Part shown: positions 52,891 to 63,069 of the stretch, one piece after another
Layout: each line of letters starts with the position of its first letter
How positions within the stretch are numbered: position 1 is the stretch's first letter
NCBI RefSeq assembly: GCF_029867415.1
Contig: NC_081183.1
Span: 35,360,655-35,424,654 of the forward strand
Reading direction: 5' to 3'
Length of the DNA stretch: 64,000 nucleotides
From: Vicia villosa
Lineage: Eukaryota > Streptophyta > Magnoliopsida > Fabales > Fabaceae
Position numbers and translations under genes: made by a program
The notes under the pieces: generated by a model
Seen by the model: the letters and a program-made list of their open reading frames with translations, nothing else
Told to the model about the DNA's origin: nothing
Database searches by the model: none

Positions 52891-53883
52891 TCTTAGTGTC
52901 TTAGTTGTCTCGTTGTTTCTTGCATCTGTCTTTTTTCATGCATCCTCCATGTACTTCTTTTGGCAAATCAATGAAATCTATCTTCTTCTCTTCCTTTTTT
53001 AATTTGTTTTTCATCTGAATCTTTGTTCTTTTTGATGTTATGACATAAAGGGGGAGAAAATGTGATAAATGATCTGATTTATTTTATCAGTTGCTGGGAG
53101 AAAGTCTCCACATTTCTAACAAGAACTTGTAAGTTCTGTGTTGTTTAAGTGTTTTGCAGGATTGAAGAAAATCTTAAAAGCTCAACATAAGAAGCAAAAC
53201 AATAGGGAAAAGCAATTCTGTAAAGAATATGCTCTGAAGATCTGAAGCAAGCTGAGTGTTGTGAAGCTTCAAGATCAGAAGCAAGAAGGAAGAATGCTGT
53301 GATATTATGATGATTGAATATACTCTAACTCCTTCTTATTCCTTAAATGTTCTGATGCATGTTTTTATATGCTCTAAAACATTAGGTTTTATGCTCTGAT
53401 TCATATTATATGTTCTGATGCATATTTTATGTTCTGTTCATTCATGCTCTGACTTTTGTCGTATAGTTTGTTCTGTAACATTTCAGAATGTAGAGATGCT
53501 CAGGTGATGCTCTGGTACATTCAACAATGTTCTGATACAATCTAGCATGAAATGATCCAAGAAGAAATTCAAGCTCTGAAGCTGTCCTATGGAAGCAAGA
53601 AGCAGAAGCTATGAATGTTCTGAAGATCCAAGCATATGTGATCGTCTCGACTGAAATGGAAAATACTCAGGGAAGTCCTTTATTATAAGTTTCTTCCAGT
53701 ATTTATTTCAGGGGGAGATTATTTATCTCAGGGGGAGATTGTTAATCTCAGGGGGAGACATATTCACACACTATGTTTATATGCTTATGCAATAACTGTG
53801 TAATTGTCTTTAGCCGTCTGACATTCTGATTGCAAATTCATATCATTTATATATGTTTTTGTCATCATCAAAAAGGGGGAGAT
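52891..53883 (+). other. 3' noncoding tail of element D with repeated polypurine tracts
   Basis: AAAGGGGGAGA occurs at about 53047 and directly before the LTR (53871-53882). CTCAGGGGGAGA-type units occur three times at about 53707-53759. Between them TGTTCTGATGCAT-like phrases repeat (53345-53560). No gene is seen. Confidence 0.8.
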
Positions 53884-55015
53884 TGTTTGAACAAGATTTG
53901 TTCTGATCAATATTCTTAGTTTTGATGATAACAATGTATATGAATTTTGTATGAGATAATGTGGTACTCTAATACTATGCAATTTCCATTTCAGGAATAA
54001 TATAAAGAGTATGCAAAAAATCAGCGCAAGAAGCACTGACTCAGAAGGTTCAAAATGCAACATCAGAACATGGTCTGGCAAGACATCAGAAGATGGTCAA
54101 GCAGAAGCAGAACATGGTCTATGGAAGCATCAGAAGAACTTGAGATCAGAAGCAGATGCGCTGAAGTTCTCATGGTATCACGCTCAGAAGCACTTCAAGG
54201 TCAGAAGACAAGAAGATGCTCTGCACCAAGCTGTATTGACTATGATGATATTCAAACCTTGTATCTACAAAAGATCAATCAGAATCAAGTACAAGATGGC
54301 AGGCTACGCTGACTGACAAAAGGAACGTTAGAAGCTATTAACGGCAACGTCAGTAGACACAGTGAAAGCAAGGCTCGAGGTAGTTGACAAAAGAGTGAAA
54401 CATTAAATGCAATGCTGTACGGAATACGCAAAGCATTAAATGCTCCCAACGGTCATCTTCTCATACGCCTATAAATTGAAGTTCTGATGAGAAGCTGAAT
54501 ACAAGACTTTATGCAAAAACGCTGAAACGTTGTTCAACTCAAAAGCTCTCATAACTTCATCTTCAACCTCACTTATTGCTGTTGTAATATCTTAGTGAGA
54601 TTAAGCTTAAACTTTAAGAGAAATATCACAGTTGTGATTACAGCTTTTCAGAAGCATTGTAATAACTCTTAGAATTTGTTTACATTAACTTGTAAAGGAC
54701 TAGAGTGATCAGGTAGATCAGAATACTCTAGAAAAGTCTTAGAGGGTATCTAAGCAGATTGTTCCTAGAGTGATCAGGTTGTGATCAGAAGACTCTAGAA
54801 GACTTAGAAGTTGTCTAAGTGGAAAACCATTGTAATCTTGTGTGATTAGTGGATTAAATCCTCAGTTGAGGTAAATCACCTTGTCAAGGGTGGACTGGAG
54901 TAGTTTTGTTAACAACGAACCAGGATAAAAATAATTGTGCAAGTTGTTTTTATCTTATATGTTTTGAAACTACACTTAATCAAACCCCCCTTTCTAAGTG
55001 TTTTTCTACCCTTCA
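53884..55015 (+). repeat. 3' LTR of element D
   Basis: It starts TGTTTGAACAAG and ends CTACCCTTCA. It is rich in CAGAAG and TCAGAA. A unit of about 65 bp starting TAGAGTGATCAGGT is duplicated (54701 and 54766). Element B carries a diverged version (9473-10467). Confidence 0.85.
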
Positions 55016-55685
55016 GAGTCCAGGTACCATGACATGTTGTGCTTTGTCTTCTTTGCATCCAAGGATATTTGCAATAGGAATAATCTTTTCCTTAGGTACC
55101 CACATTTTCTTGGGTCCTTTCTTGTTAGTTTTCCTCAAGTTCTGATTGAACTTGGGTTTAGCATTATTAGAAATAGGAGGAACAACATGATAATCTTTAA
55201 TCTGAGTTTCATGATATTTCCTAGGTTGTGTCACTTGCTTCTTAGTGTGTGTTATGTGAAAGCTCTTGGCATGTGATGTGTGCCTAATATCATGGGAGTG
55301 GCCATATTTGAACTGATCATACAATGGCTTGTATGTGATTTTCAAATCATCAACAGGTTCAAATTTTTGTGGGATATCACCCTCATAGCCAACGCCAATC
55401 CTTTTGTTTCCAAAAACACCATATATCCTAGAAGCAAGAAGACTTATGCCAATACTTCTAGATATGAACTTTCTGAAGCTCGAGTCATATTCTTTCAGAA
55501 TATGATTCAGACTTGGAATGGACTTTTCTGAATCAGAAGAAGATCCAACATTATTGGATAATTTTAAAACTTTTTCTTTTAATTCAGAATTTTCCAATTC
55601 CAGCTTCTTAGTTTCAAATTCAAATTGCTTTTTCAGCTTTTTGTATTTGATACTAAGATGAGCCTTGAGTTCCAGAAGTTCATTT
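55016..55685 (-). pseudogene. Inverted gag fragment of the element D family
   Basis: The minus-strand frame is open through LELENSELKEKVLKLSNNVG, SFRKFISRSIG and KKMWVPKEKIIPIANILGCK. It matches the C-terminal gag of element D closely and runs up to the same gag/protease overlap. It is cut at left by the element D LTR end and at right by the element E LTR, so only about 220 codons remain. Confidence 0.85.
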
Positions 55686-57192
55686 TGTAAGAACAAGCTT
55701 ACACTCACAAATGAGTTTTTGATTCATGGCAAACATCACAAGCAACCAAATACAAAAGCATAAATGAATGACTCAAGACAATGGAAGAGTATGAAGCTCA
55801 AATCACTCAGAAAATGGTATTGCATCTGTTAGGTCGACCAAGCAAAGCCCTAGGTCGACTCAAAACCAGAGCAAACTCAGCAAAACTGACAAGGTCACTG
55901 TTAGCTCGACCTACCCACACTCCCAGGTCGACCTAAACTGAAGAGTTTTTCTCATATCACTGTTAGGTCGACCCACTCACATCTACATGTCGACCTAATC
56001 TGAAGAAATCTCCAAAAAGCTGAATCAACTAATTCTAGGTCGACCTAACCTACCAATAGGTCGACCCAACTGGCAACAAATTGAATTTGGCTCATTTTAC
56101 TTCTGTTAGGTCGACCTAAGACCTAAGGTAGGTCGACCTATCTGCTGAAAACTTCCCAAATCATGTGCTCACTCTGCTCCAACATACCAGCAACTATATA
56201 TATCATTCCATGTTAATTATTCATCAACACCAACAACTGAAAGATACACAAAGGCTTCTCATCTTCGTTCTTCATCATCTCCAACACAATTACACATAAT
56301 CATTCTTGCGTTGAGGGTTAGTGATCGAGTTCGATAACGTCCATGGAACGGAATTGAAGATTCCTAGTGGGTGAAGATTTGTGGGGTTTTTGGTGAATAA
56401 AATCCGCGGGTTTTGTCCTCCAAGATAGGTATTTCTTGGGGGTTTTTATCAAGAGGTTTCATCGAGGATCAAGCTGAGTGTGAAGAGTGAGGAACTAGGG
56501 TTCAAGCAATTCAAGACACTGTAGAAAGGATCAAAGTGAAGCTCTTGGATCACCTTGATCTGGCTCAAGATTAAGGGGAAAGAAGATTCAAAGGATCGAC
56601 ATAATTGGTTTATCGTTTATCGCTTTGTTAATCTTCTTTGTATAAACTGTTTTCATAGTAATGGAAAACTTCCCAATTCCCGTTTGGAATTGGGGGCAGA
56701 TGTAGTCGTAGCGAGGACGATCGACGAACTGCCTCATCAAATATCGTGTTCCTATCGCCTTTATATTTCCGTTTATGTTTTGTTCATACCTGGTTATAAT
56801 TACAATTTGATAAACGATTCAGGTGTTAAAATTGTGCATTAAGAGTTTGTCTAAACATCACAATTCATCACACATTAAATCACCATCAATTGAGATTATC
56901 ACCAAGTGTTTGTCGTTTTGCTTTAACCGTTATCAAAGCATTGCAAACAACGTATATCAAATTAAGAAGTTAATCGATTCTCACTAGAGCGACGTATTGA
57001 TTCTATAGGGTATCCTTTTATCGCTAATCTCAAACTGTTTTGTGGTTTTCAACACATATACAATCGTTTCAATAGCGGTCCGGAATAGACGCGAGTGGAT
57101 TCAGAACCGCTTTCGCTTAAAGTTCAAATAATTCCGAAAAACTCTGAGAGATCTATTCACCCCCTCTAGATCCTTAAGCCTAGCGTCTAACA
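55686..57192 (+). repeat. 5' LTR of element E
   Basis: It starts TGTAAGAACAAG and ends AGCGTCTAACA. It aligns along its length with the element A LTRs, but the palindrome array is clearly more diverged than the surrounding sequence. Confidence 0.9.
55829..56141. promoter_or_regulatory. Five palindrome pairs (core GGTCGACC) in the element E LTR
   Basis: Ten GGTCGACC-type motifs in five pairs match element A in number and spacing although the linker sequences differ. The TATA-like stretch is at 56194-56202. Confidence 0.85.
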
Positions 57193-57194
57193 AG

Positions 57195-57206
57195 TGGTAT
57201 CAGAGC
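57195..57206 (+). other. Primer binding site of element E (initiator tRNA-Met)
   Basis: TGGTATCAGAGC is an exact canonical site two bases after the LTR. Confidence 0.92.
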
Positions 57207-57246
57207 TCTGGTTTATTCCGTGCTACGTGAAACACTTATTGGAAAG

Positions 57247-58812
57247 ATGGCTTCCGGACCTAAAGGGGCTCACAATAGAGCTCCAGTTTTCAACGGTGAA
57301 AACTATGGCTATTGGAAGGACTGTATGTGCGTTCATATCAACGCCATTGATAGGAACATCTGGACAACAATTGTCAATGGTCCTTTTCAGATCACCATGA
57401 CAAATGTAGCTGGTGCCGTTGTTCCAAAACCAGAAAATACTTGGGATGCTGAAGATGAAAAGAGATACGGATACGATTGGAAAGCGAGAAATATTCTAAT
57501 CTCAGCTCTAGGAGTTGATGAATACTATCGTGTTTCTCATTGTAGATCCGCTAAAGCTATGTGGGACAAATTGCAAGTTGCCCATGAGGGAACGGATGAT
57601 GTCAAACTAGCTAAAATCAATACGCTAACTCAAGAGTTCGAACTCTTTCACATGGAAGATGGTGAATCCATCGAAAACATGCAAACGAGATTCGTACATT
57701 TGAAAAATCGTTTAAATTATCTTGATAGACCTGTTTCCATTGCTGTTGCTACTAACAAAATATTGAGATGTTTAAACAGGGAATGGCAACCTAAGGTTAC
57801 GACAATAAAGGAAGCAAATGATCTAAAAACCTTAGACATCACCACTCTCTTCGGTAAACTGGAAGAGCATGAACAACACCTTAAATGCCTTGACATGCAT
57901 GAGAAAAGAACAAAGAAAGATAAGAACATGGAGAAAGAGGTAAAGAGGAAGTCAATTGCTCTAAAGGCTTCAAGCTCCAAGACCTCAAAGCAAGAGCAAA
58001 AGGATAGTGATACGAGCGAAAATGAAGACTCCGATGATGAGGAAATGGGACTGTTTGTGCGAAGATACAACAAATACCTAAAGAAAAATGGGGCAAAACA
58101 TTCCAACAAAGTCTTGATCAACTATAGAAAGCAATCAAACAAGTACAATCAAGATGAAGATGACAAAGGAAAAATCAAAGGTCCTTGTTTCAATTGCGGC
58201 AAAGTTGGTCATTACAAACCGGATTGCCCATACCTTAAAAAGGAAAAGGATAAGAATCAAAGAAAAAGTCATAATAAGTCTAGAAGAGCCTACATAGCAT
58301 GGGAAAGCGATTCATCTAGTGAAGACTCATCAAGCGATGAAGAAGAATTGGCTAATCTATGTCTCATGGCTCATCAATACAAGAAAAAGAAACATGAAAA
58401 GTGTCTTGACATTGCCGAAAGGTTGTGGTTCCTTGATAGCGGATGTTCAAGACACATGACGGGTGACATATCGCTTTTTGTTGAGTTTCATGCGAAGAAA
58501 AAGGGATACGTTACTTATGGAGACAACAATCGGGGAGCTATACTTGGTAAAGGAAGTGTAGGTAACCCTTCTACCACAACTATAACTGATGTACTACTAG
58601 TAGAAGGACTTAAACATAATCTTTTAAGTATTAGTCAATTGTGCGACAAAGACTTCAAAGTAACCTTTACAAATTCTGATTGCACAATTGAACACTTAAA
58701 GAAAAGAGACATTATGTTTAATGGCATAAGAGTAAATAACATCTATATGTTAAATTTGGACGAAGTATCCAAGACAAGTGCTAAGTGTCTCATCGCTCTA
58801 GGCAAGTGCTAA
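57247..58812 (+). CDS. gag: Gag-protease of element E, in-frame internal deletion, truncated
   Basis: The start is ATG 57247 (MASGPKGAHNR), as in element A. There are 521 residues: UBN2 gag, an acidic block, one CCHC knuckle (CFNCGKVGHYKPDC), then a direct in-frame join to the retropepsin (WFLDSGCSRHMTGD, Asp near residue 397). It ends with LLVEGLKHNLLSISQLCDKD and the start of the GAG_pre-integrase region. Compared with element A, the second zinc knuckle and the Lys/Glu segment between MAHQ-KKKK and the protease are missing. The stop at 58812 lies in foreign sequence after the truncation. Confidence 0.82.
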   Translation: MASGPKGAHNRAPVFNGENYGYWKDCMCVHINAIDRNIWTTIVNGPFQITMTNVAGAVVPKPENTWDAEDEKRYGYDWKARNILISALGVDEYYRVSHCRSAKAMWDKLQVAHEGTDDVKLAKINTLTQEFELFHMEDGESIENMQTRFVHLKNRLNYLDRPVSIAVATNKILRCLNREWQPKVTTIKEANDLKTLDITTLFGKLEEHEQHLKCLDMHEKRTKKDKNMEKEVKRKSIALKASSSKTSKQEQKDSDTSENEDSDDEEMGLFVRRYNKYLKKNGAKHSNKVLINYRKQSNKYNQDEDDKGKIKGPCFNCGKVGHYKPDCPYLKKEKDKNQRKSHNKSRRAYIAWESDSSSEDSSSDEEELANLCLMAHQYKKKKHEKCLDIAERLWFLDSGCSRHMTGDISLFVEFHAKKKGYVTYGDNNRGAILGKGSVGNPSTTTITDVLLVEGLKHNLLSISQLCDKDFKVTFTNSDCTIEHLKKRDIMFNGIRVNNIYMLNLDEVSKTSAKCLIALGKC

Positions 58813-60290
58813 GTGCCCCAAATTTGTCCTACTCTTTCAATTTTATCTGGCTTAGGCTTATGCATTTCATAGTCTCATGTACATACCTCCCATTAGGTCA
58901 TTAACATAACATGCACTATTAATCAATAATTTGGCTTTGGGATCAAGGATTTTGAAAGCTTAGGGTATCTCTATAGCTTTGAGGTTTCTACTTCAGATAA
59001 GCTTGTCTCGTCTGGTTTCTCTGTATGCACTAAAACGCATATTATGGTTGATTCACATACTTCTTCAAGCTACAAGTCCATCAACAATGATCAATTCGTA
59101 TCTACAAAGGATTCCTTCAAATGCATTGTTGTTGAGGTGGGTTGGAATACAAGGGCATGGCAAGTATGGGATATCAGGGGACTATTTGATTATGTTCGGA
59201 ACTTATTCGAAGATGCAGGCATAAATCAATACAAAGAGTTTAATTCAAGATTCATTACATGATTTCATTTTTTATCTAAGAGTGAATCATCCAATTTGCA
59301 AAAAGGATCGAAAGTTCGGTTGAAACATGGAAAAGGAGTTCAATTGGAAAAGAGACATTCAAAATTATTCAATTATTCAAGACTTTCAGTTTAATCATGT
59401 TCCAAGTGTCCAAGGCCAGATTTCATTCACACGAGTAAGTTGGAAACATATGCCATGATTGATTCAATTTTACAAAAATCTATAAGGATGTCTCAAGTAA
59501 GCACATTGAAATGGACATGGAGCCACACAAGATTCATTCATCCAAATCCAATCCATTACAAAGTTCATATACTACATGAAAGAAAATACCAAAGAAAACA
59601 CTTAAAACATTAATAATCAAAGTGAAAATCTTAAAAAGGGAATGGAAGCTTGAACATCCCTTGCTTTAGGGAATGTTCGAGTGCTTGGATCTCCCTTGCT
59701 TTAGGGAACCATTCGAGCGTAAGTTCCCAAATTCTAAAAAACACAAACCATAGAGTAACTCGAGTTTCCCTTGCTTTAGGGATTTCCTCGAAACGCTCAA
59801 ACTCTCTCTCTTCTCTCTCCTTTCTTAAGGGCATTGTTATCTCCGCTCTATTGCATCCTAGGTCGATCCCTTATGCAAGAGCGCGAGCGTTAACTCCGCC
59901 CAACTAAAAAACACAAAAACAAACGAAACTATGGAGCCGAACTACGGCGCTCTGATTCCTGAAAAGGATACGTAGGCATCAAGTCGCGGGGCTTGAACGA
60001 GCACACTTGTAAATATTCCTTCTTTTCCCCGTATTTCTTTTTGCATTCATTCGCATGTAGACATAGACATAGTACACACCCTTTAGATAGAAACAAACAT
60101 AGGTGGATACCATCGAGTACGATGGGCGCGAGGGGTGCTAATACCTTCCCCTTGCGTAACCGACTCCCGTACCTAGATTCTCTGGTCGCAAGACCCTGTT
60201 CCTTCCTTTGTTAGGTTTTCTGATATTCCTTTCCCTTATGGGATAAATATATTGGTGGCGACTCTGTTCATTTTTCGCGAGCGTGCGACA
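58813..60290 (+). repeat. Ogre-type LTR, right part
   Basis: The end GAGCGTGCGACA plus the following primer site and the preceding phrases (GGATACGTAGGCATCAAGTC, GGTGGCGACTCTGTTCA) are typical of Ogre LTRs. The left border is a truncation near 58813. It contains three TCCCTTGCTTTAGGGA hairpins. No coding region is convincing. Confidence 0.7.
59657..59782. repeat. Three TCCCTTGCTTTAGGGA hairpin repeats
   Basis: Exact copies lie at 59657-59672, 59692-59707 and 59767-59782, each a 5-bp stem TCCCT/AGGGA with a 6-base loop. Each has a TTCGAG or CTCGAA phrase nearby. Confidence 0.9.
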
Positions 60291-60292
60291 AC

Positions 60293-60310
60293 TGGCGACT
60301 CTGCTGGGGA
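60293..60310 (+). other. Primer binding site of the Ogre-type element
   Basis: TGGCGACTCTGCTGGGGA lies two bases after the LTR. It is the site I associate with Ogre (tRNA-Arg). Confidence 0.75.
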
Positions 60311-60475
60311 TGTTGCTAGACCTATTGCGGGTCCATTCTTAGCGAGTCGATCCTAGCCTGCGTTTGTTTGTTTATTTACTGGGTGTTTACTTGTTTTATG
60401 TCTATACCTTGTATATATGTTTGCATGCTTATTCTTTGCCTGCATATCATGTTTATTTCTGTTTGCACATCATGC
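60311..60475 (+). other. Ogre-type leader, cut by element F
   Basis: This is T-rich untranslated leader sequence with ATATCATG/ACATCATG repeats. It stops at 60475 where the element F LTR begins, so F inserted into the Ogre leader. Confidence 0.65.
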
Positions 60476-61108
60476 TGTCATACCCCAAAATTTGCCCGAT
60501 CCAGTCTGCGTCTATTAATTTATTAGAAGGTGTTCTGGACTGGGCCAAGGCTAGGCCCAACACCGCTTTCGGCCCAATAAGCCTCAGAGGCCCATGAATA
60601 GTCCATTGCCTTCCCGACACGCCTTGCTCGGCACTAACACCCTACCCGGAGCGGACGGCCTTGCTCGGCGTTAACTCTCCCCCGGACGTCATCCTTGCCG
60701 AGGACCCTGCTCCGCGCAGGGCTCTTTCATATCCAATCCTCCGATTAACTCGGATCCCACGTGGCTCCTAAAAGACCGCGTCTTCCCTTGGACTTCGGAG
60801 CGGTTAACCAGGACAGAGGGCGTACACGCACCTCCGATATTTCCGCTCAGGAAACCTGGCAGTCTCCTAGTTGGGCTTGGGAACCCAACCCAATAGCGAG
60901 ATCATGGCCCAGCGCTGGGGGCTATATATACCCTCTTTAACTAGAGGGTCAGGTATTCAATTCTCTTCTAACCTTAGCTAGTACTTGCTCTCCTTTGCTC
61001 ATCTACTCACTTTGGCATCGGAGTACCTTGCAGGTACACCCCCCCTCTCACTTTACGAAGACCAGCATCCGAGCAGGCCTTGACGATTCTTCTGATCAGG
61101 TACGATCA
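60476..61108 (+). repeat. 5' LTR of element F
   Basis: It starts TGTCATACCCCAAAATTTGC and ends GGTACGATCA, 633 bp. A TATA box CTATATATA is at 60922-60930. Confidence 0.85.
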
Positions 61109-61109
61109 G

Positions 61110-61127
61110 TGGCGCCGTCTGTGGGAA
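61110..61127 (+). other. Primer binding site of element F
   Basis: TGGCGCCGTCTGTGGGAA directly follows the LTR (one base between). I do not assign the tRNA. Confidence 0.75.
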
Positions 61128-61185
61128 TCAAGCTTCCCCATCTTTAAAGAAACGAAGATCAAAGCTAATCCATCCTTCGATCGTC

Positions 61186-63069
61186 ATGGCCGGTAACAAC
61201 AACAACACTGTCCTCGTCCCGACCCCCGATCCTTTCCATCTTGCGGATATGATCGAGGAATCCAGCCAGGCTCTACATCGACGGGGAGGTCGACGACACT
61301 CTGCTGAAAGGAATGGGAGGACAGGTCATGAGACCCCCCAATCCGTCAGAAGACCACCACCTCAACACGTCGAGCAGGCTCAGAATGATGATGCCGAGCA
61401 GCTCCAGCCTCAGAACAACGGAGAGGACACAGCTCGGAACGATCGGAACGCCGAGTTGATCCAAACCCAGCCTGAACAACCGCTGACTCGCGTCCAACAC
61501 GAGACCAACCACAGGGACGGGCAGACTGCCTCCTCCTCCACCCGTTCCCGTGAGAGACCGAGAACTCACCATCGGCAAACTCGGGATGCTACAGATGCCC
61601 GTGGGGAAACCGACCCCTCAGCCCTCGTCATCCTCAAAGAGCTGCAGCGGACCAACCGCCTCATCCGACTCCAGGGCGAACGGATTGAGAAACTGGAGAA
61701 GAGACATCGTCACCGCTCTCCCCCGCGGAGGCACCGTCGGTCACCTTCCTCCTCTTCGCGCTCCCCGCCTAGGAGGACTCGCCGACGCTCACCGTCCTCC
61801 TCTCGATCTCCACCGAAAAGATCCCGCCGCCAGAGGTCCTACTCGCGCTCCCCTCTGCGAAAGAGCAGGAAAAATCGGAGGCCTGAGCCCGCAGACGAGG
61901 AAAGCCCTTCTCCCGACAGAGAGGAAAGAAGGCTCGCCAGGAAAGGGAGGAAACCTCGCAAGGAGGAACCCGCCCGGCGCAACACACGCTCGATCTCTCC
62001 GAGTGCCAGCGACGAGGAAGAATTCCGCAGCCCCTTGTCCGAAAGCATTAGAAGAGCCCGCCTTCCCCGAGGAATGGAAAAACCCCCGATTTTGGATGCG
62101 TACGACGGGACTACAGATCTCGACGATCACATCAGAAACCTGGAGGCCGTCATGGAGTATCACGTCGTCCACGGCTCCATCAAATGCCGGATCTTCCCGA
62201 CCACGCTCCGGAAGGGGGCAATGACCTGGTACAGGAATCTCCCTCCTAACTCCATCACGTCTTGGGCCGAGCTCAAGGAACTCTTTCTGAGTCACTTCAC
62301 TGCTTCCCGCCGTCAACCGAAATCAGAGGCTAACCTCGAAGCTGTGGTCCAAGGGACCAACGAACCTCTCCGAGACTACCTCGACAGATTCAACAAGGAA
62401 GCCGTCCAAGTGGAGACTACCGACTACATGAAAAGGTATCTCCTCGAACGGGGACTCCTCCCCGGCAGTGAATTCAGGAAAGCAATAAAGATCGAAAAAA
62501 TGCGATCTATGAACGCCATCTTGAAAAGGGCCCAGGCCTTCATCTCCTTCGAGGAAGGTGAAGCGGCCGCAGTCAAAGCGTCAAGGGGAAACCCTGCTGC
62601 TCGGAGCTCGAACCAAGACCTGTCTATCGCGCCCCGAGCAGACGAAAGAAAGCGGGACGACAGATCCCGCGACATGAAGGACCGCAGAGGGCCGGCGGGA
62701 CGCTTCAACGACTACACCCCCTTGAAAGTTTCTCGGGAGAAGATCCTGGCCGAGTGCATAAATGCCGAGTTCAGAAACTCCAACATCAGACCACCAAAGC
62801 CGAATCCCACCCGGCCGGGGACCGACAAGTCCAAATACTGCAAGTATCACAAGAGCCAGGGGCACTTGACGGACGAGTGCATTCACTTGAAGGACGCCAT
62901 CGAGACACTAATCAAAGAGGGTCACCTTTCTAAATACACAAGTAAAGGGGACCCCCCAAAAAAAAGGATCGACGGAGCTCTGACGAGGGCGATTCACCGA
63001 ACGCCAGACCGCTGCAGGTGGCGCTGTCCATCACTCGACCCGAGGACTTCATACCCTCGGTCGGAGTGA
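61186..63069 (+). CDS. gag: Gag of element F with an RS domain
   Basis: There are 627 residues from ATG 61186 (MAGNNNNTVLV). The N-terminal 130 residues are polar and disordered-looking. About 172-232 is an arginine/serine repeat region with many RSPPRR, RSPSSS and RSRSP-like units, as in SR splicing factors. The gag domain spans about 305-465 (DHIRNLEAVMEYH, FPTTLRKGAMTWYRNLPPNS, ELFLSHFTASRR, EPLRDYLDRFNKEAVQV). A CX3HX4HX4C motif (CKYHKSQGHLTDEC) lies near 551-564. The real C-terminus is uncertain: after 62957 the -1 frame carries the conserved continuation, and the last 37 codons in this frame look like out-of-frame readthrough. Confidence 0.85.
   Translation: MAGNNNNTVLVPTPDPFHLADMIEESSQALHRRGGRRHSAERNGRTGHETPQSVRRPPPQHVEQAQNDDAEQLQPQNNGEDTARNDRNAELIQTQPEQPLTRVQHETNHRDGQTASSSTRSRERPRTHHRQTRDATDARGETDPSALVILKELQRTNRLIRLQGERIEKLEKRHRHRSPPRRHRRSPSSSSRSPPRRTRRRSPSSSRSPPKRSRRQRSYSRSPLRKSRKNRRPEPADEESPSPDREERRLARKGRKPRKEEPARRNTRSISPSASDEEEFRSPLSESIRRARLPRGMEKPPILDAYDGTTDLDDHIRNLEAVMEYHVVHGSIKCRIFPTTLRKGAMTWYRNLPPNSITSWAELKELFLSHFTASRRQPKSEANLEAVVQGTNEPLRDYLDRFNKEAVQVETTDYMKRYLLERGLLPGSEFRKAIKIEKMRSMNAILKRAQAFISFEEGEAAAVKASRGNPAARSSNQDLSIAPRADERKRDDRSRDMKDRRGPAGRFNDYTPLKVSREKILAECINAEFRNSNIRPPKPNPTRPGTDKSKYCKYHKSQGHLTDECIHLKDAIETLIKEGHLSKYTSKGDPPKKRIDGALTRAIHRTPDRCRWRCPSLDPRTSYPRSE
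62950..62967 (+). promoter_or_regulatory. Candidate -1 frameshift site between gag and protease
   Basis: CCCCCCAAAAAAAAGG contains the heptamer A AAA AAA in the gag frame, a recognised -1 slippery type. Downstream the -1 frame reads into PLQVALSITRPEDF and the protease. A homopolymer length error or indel would look the same. Confidence 0.5.

Larger units (their letters stand above)
46178..55015 (+). mobile_element. Copia element D (SIRE-related), 5'-truncated, no RT/RNase H
   Basis: The order is gag, protease-integrase, aORF, repeated polypurine tail and 3' LTR. The 5' LTR and primer site are absent: gag joins the F-box pseudogene directly near 46185. After integrase the sequence jumps to the aORF leader, so RT and RNase H have been deleted. 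The 3' border (LTR end 55015) joins an inverted gag fragment of the same family, so the locus was rearranged. Confidence 0.85.
55686..58805 (+). mobile_element. SIRE-type Copia element E, truncated after protease
   Basis: It has one LTR, a canonical primer site and a gag-protease ORF closely related to element A. It ends within the protease-to-integrase region, at a 12-bp direct repeat (AAGTGCTAAGTG at about 58778 and 58804), after which Ogre-type sequence follows. No 3' LTR is in the window. Confidence 0.88.

Noticed and set aside
61186..61900. Host SR splicing-factor gene
   Set aside because: There is no RNA-recognition motif, and the RS stretch is in frame with a standard Gypsy gag and follows an LTR and primer site.
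61789..62316. Minus-strand and alternate-frame ORFs across the element F gag
   Set aside because: These are long open frames caused by high GC and arginine-rich coding, with no domain on those frames.
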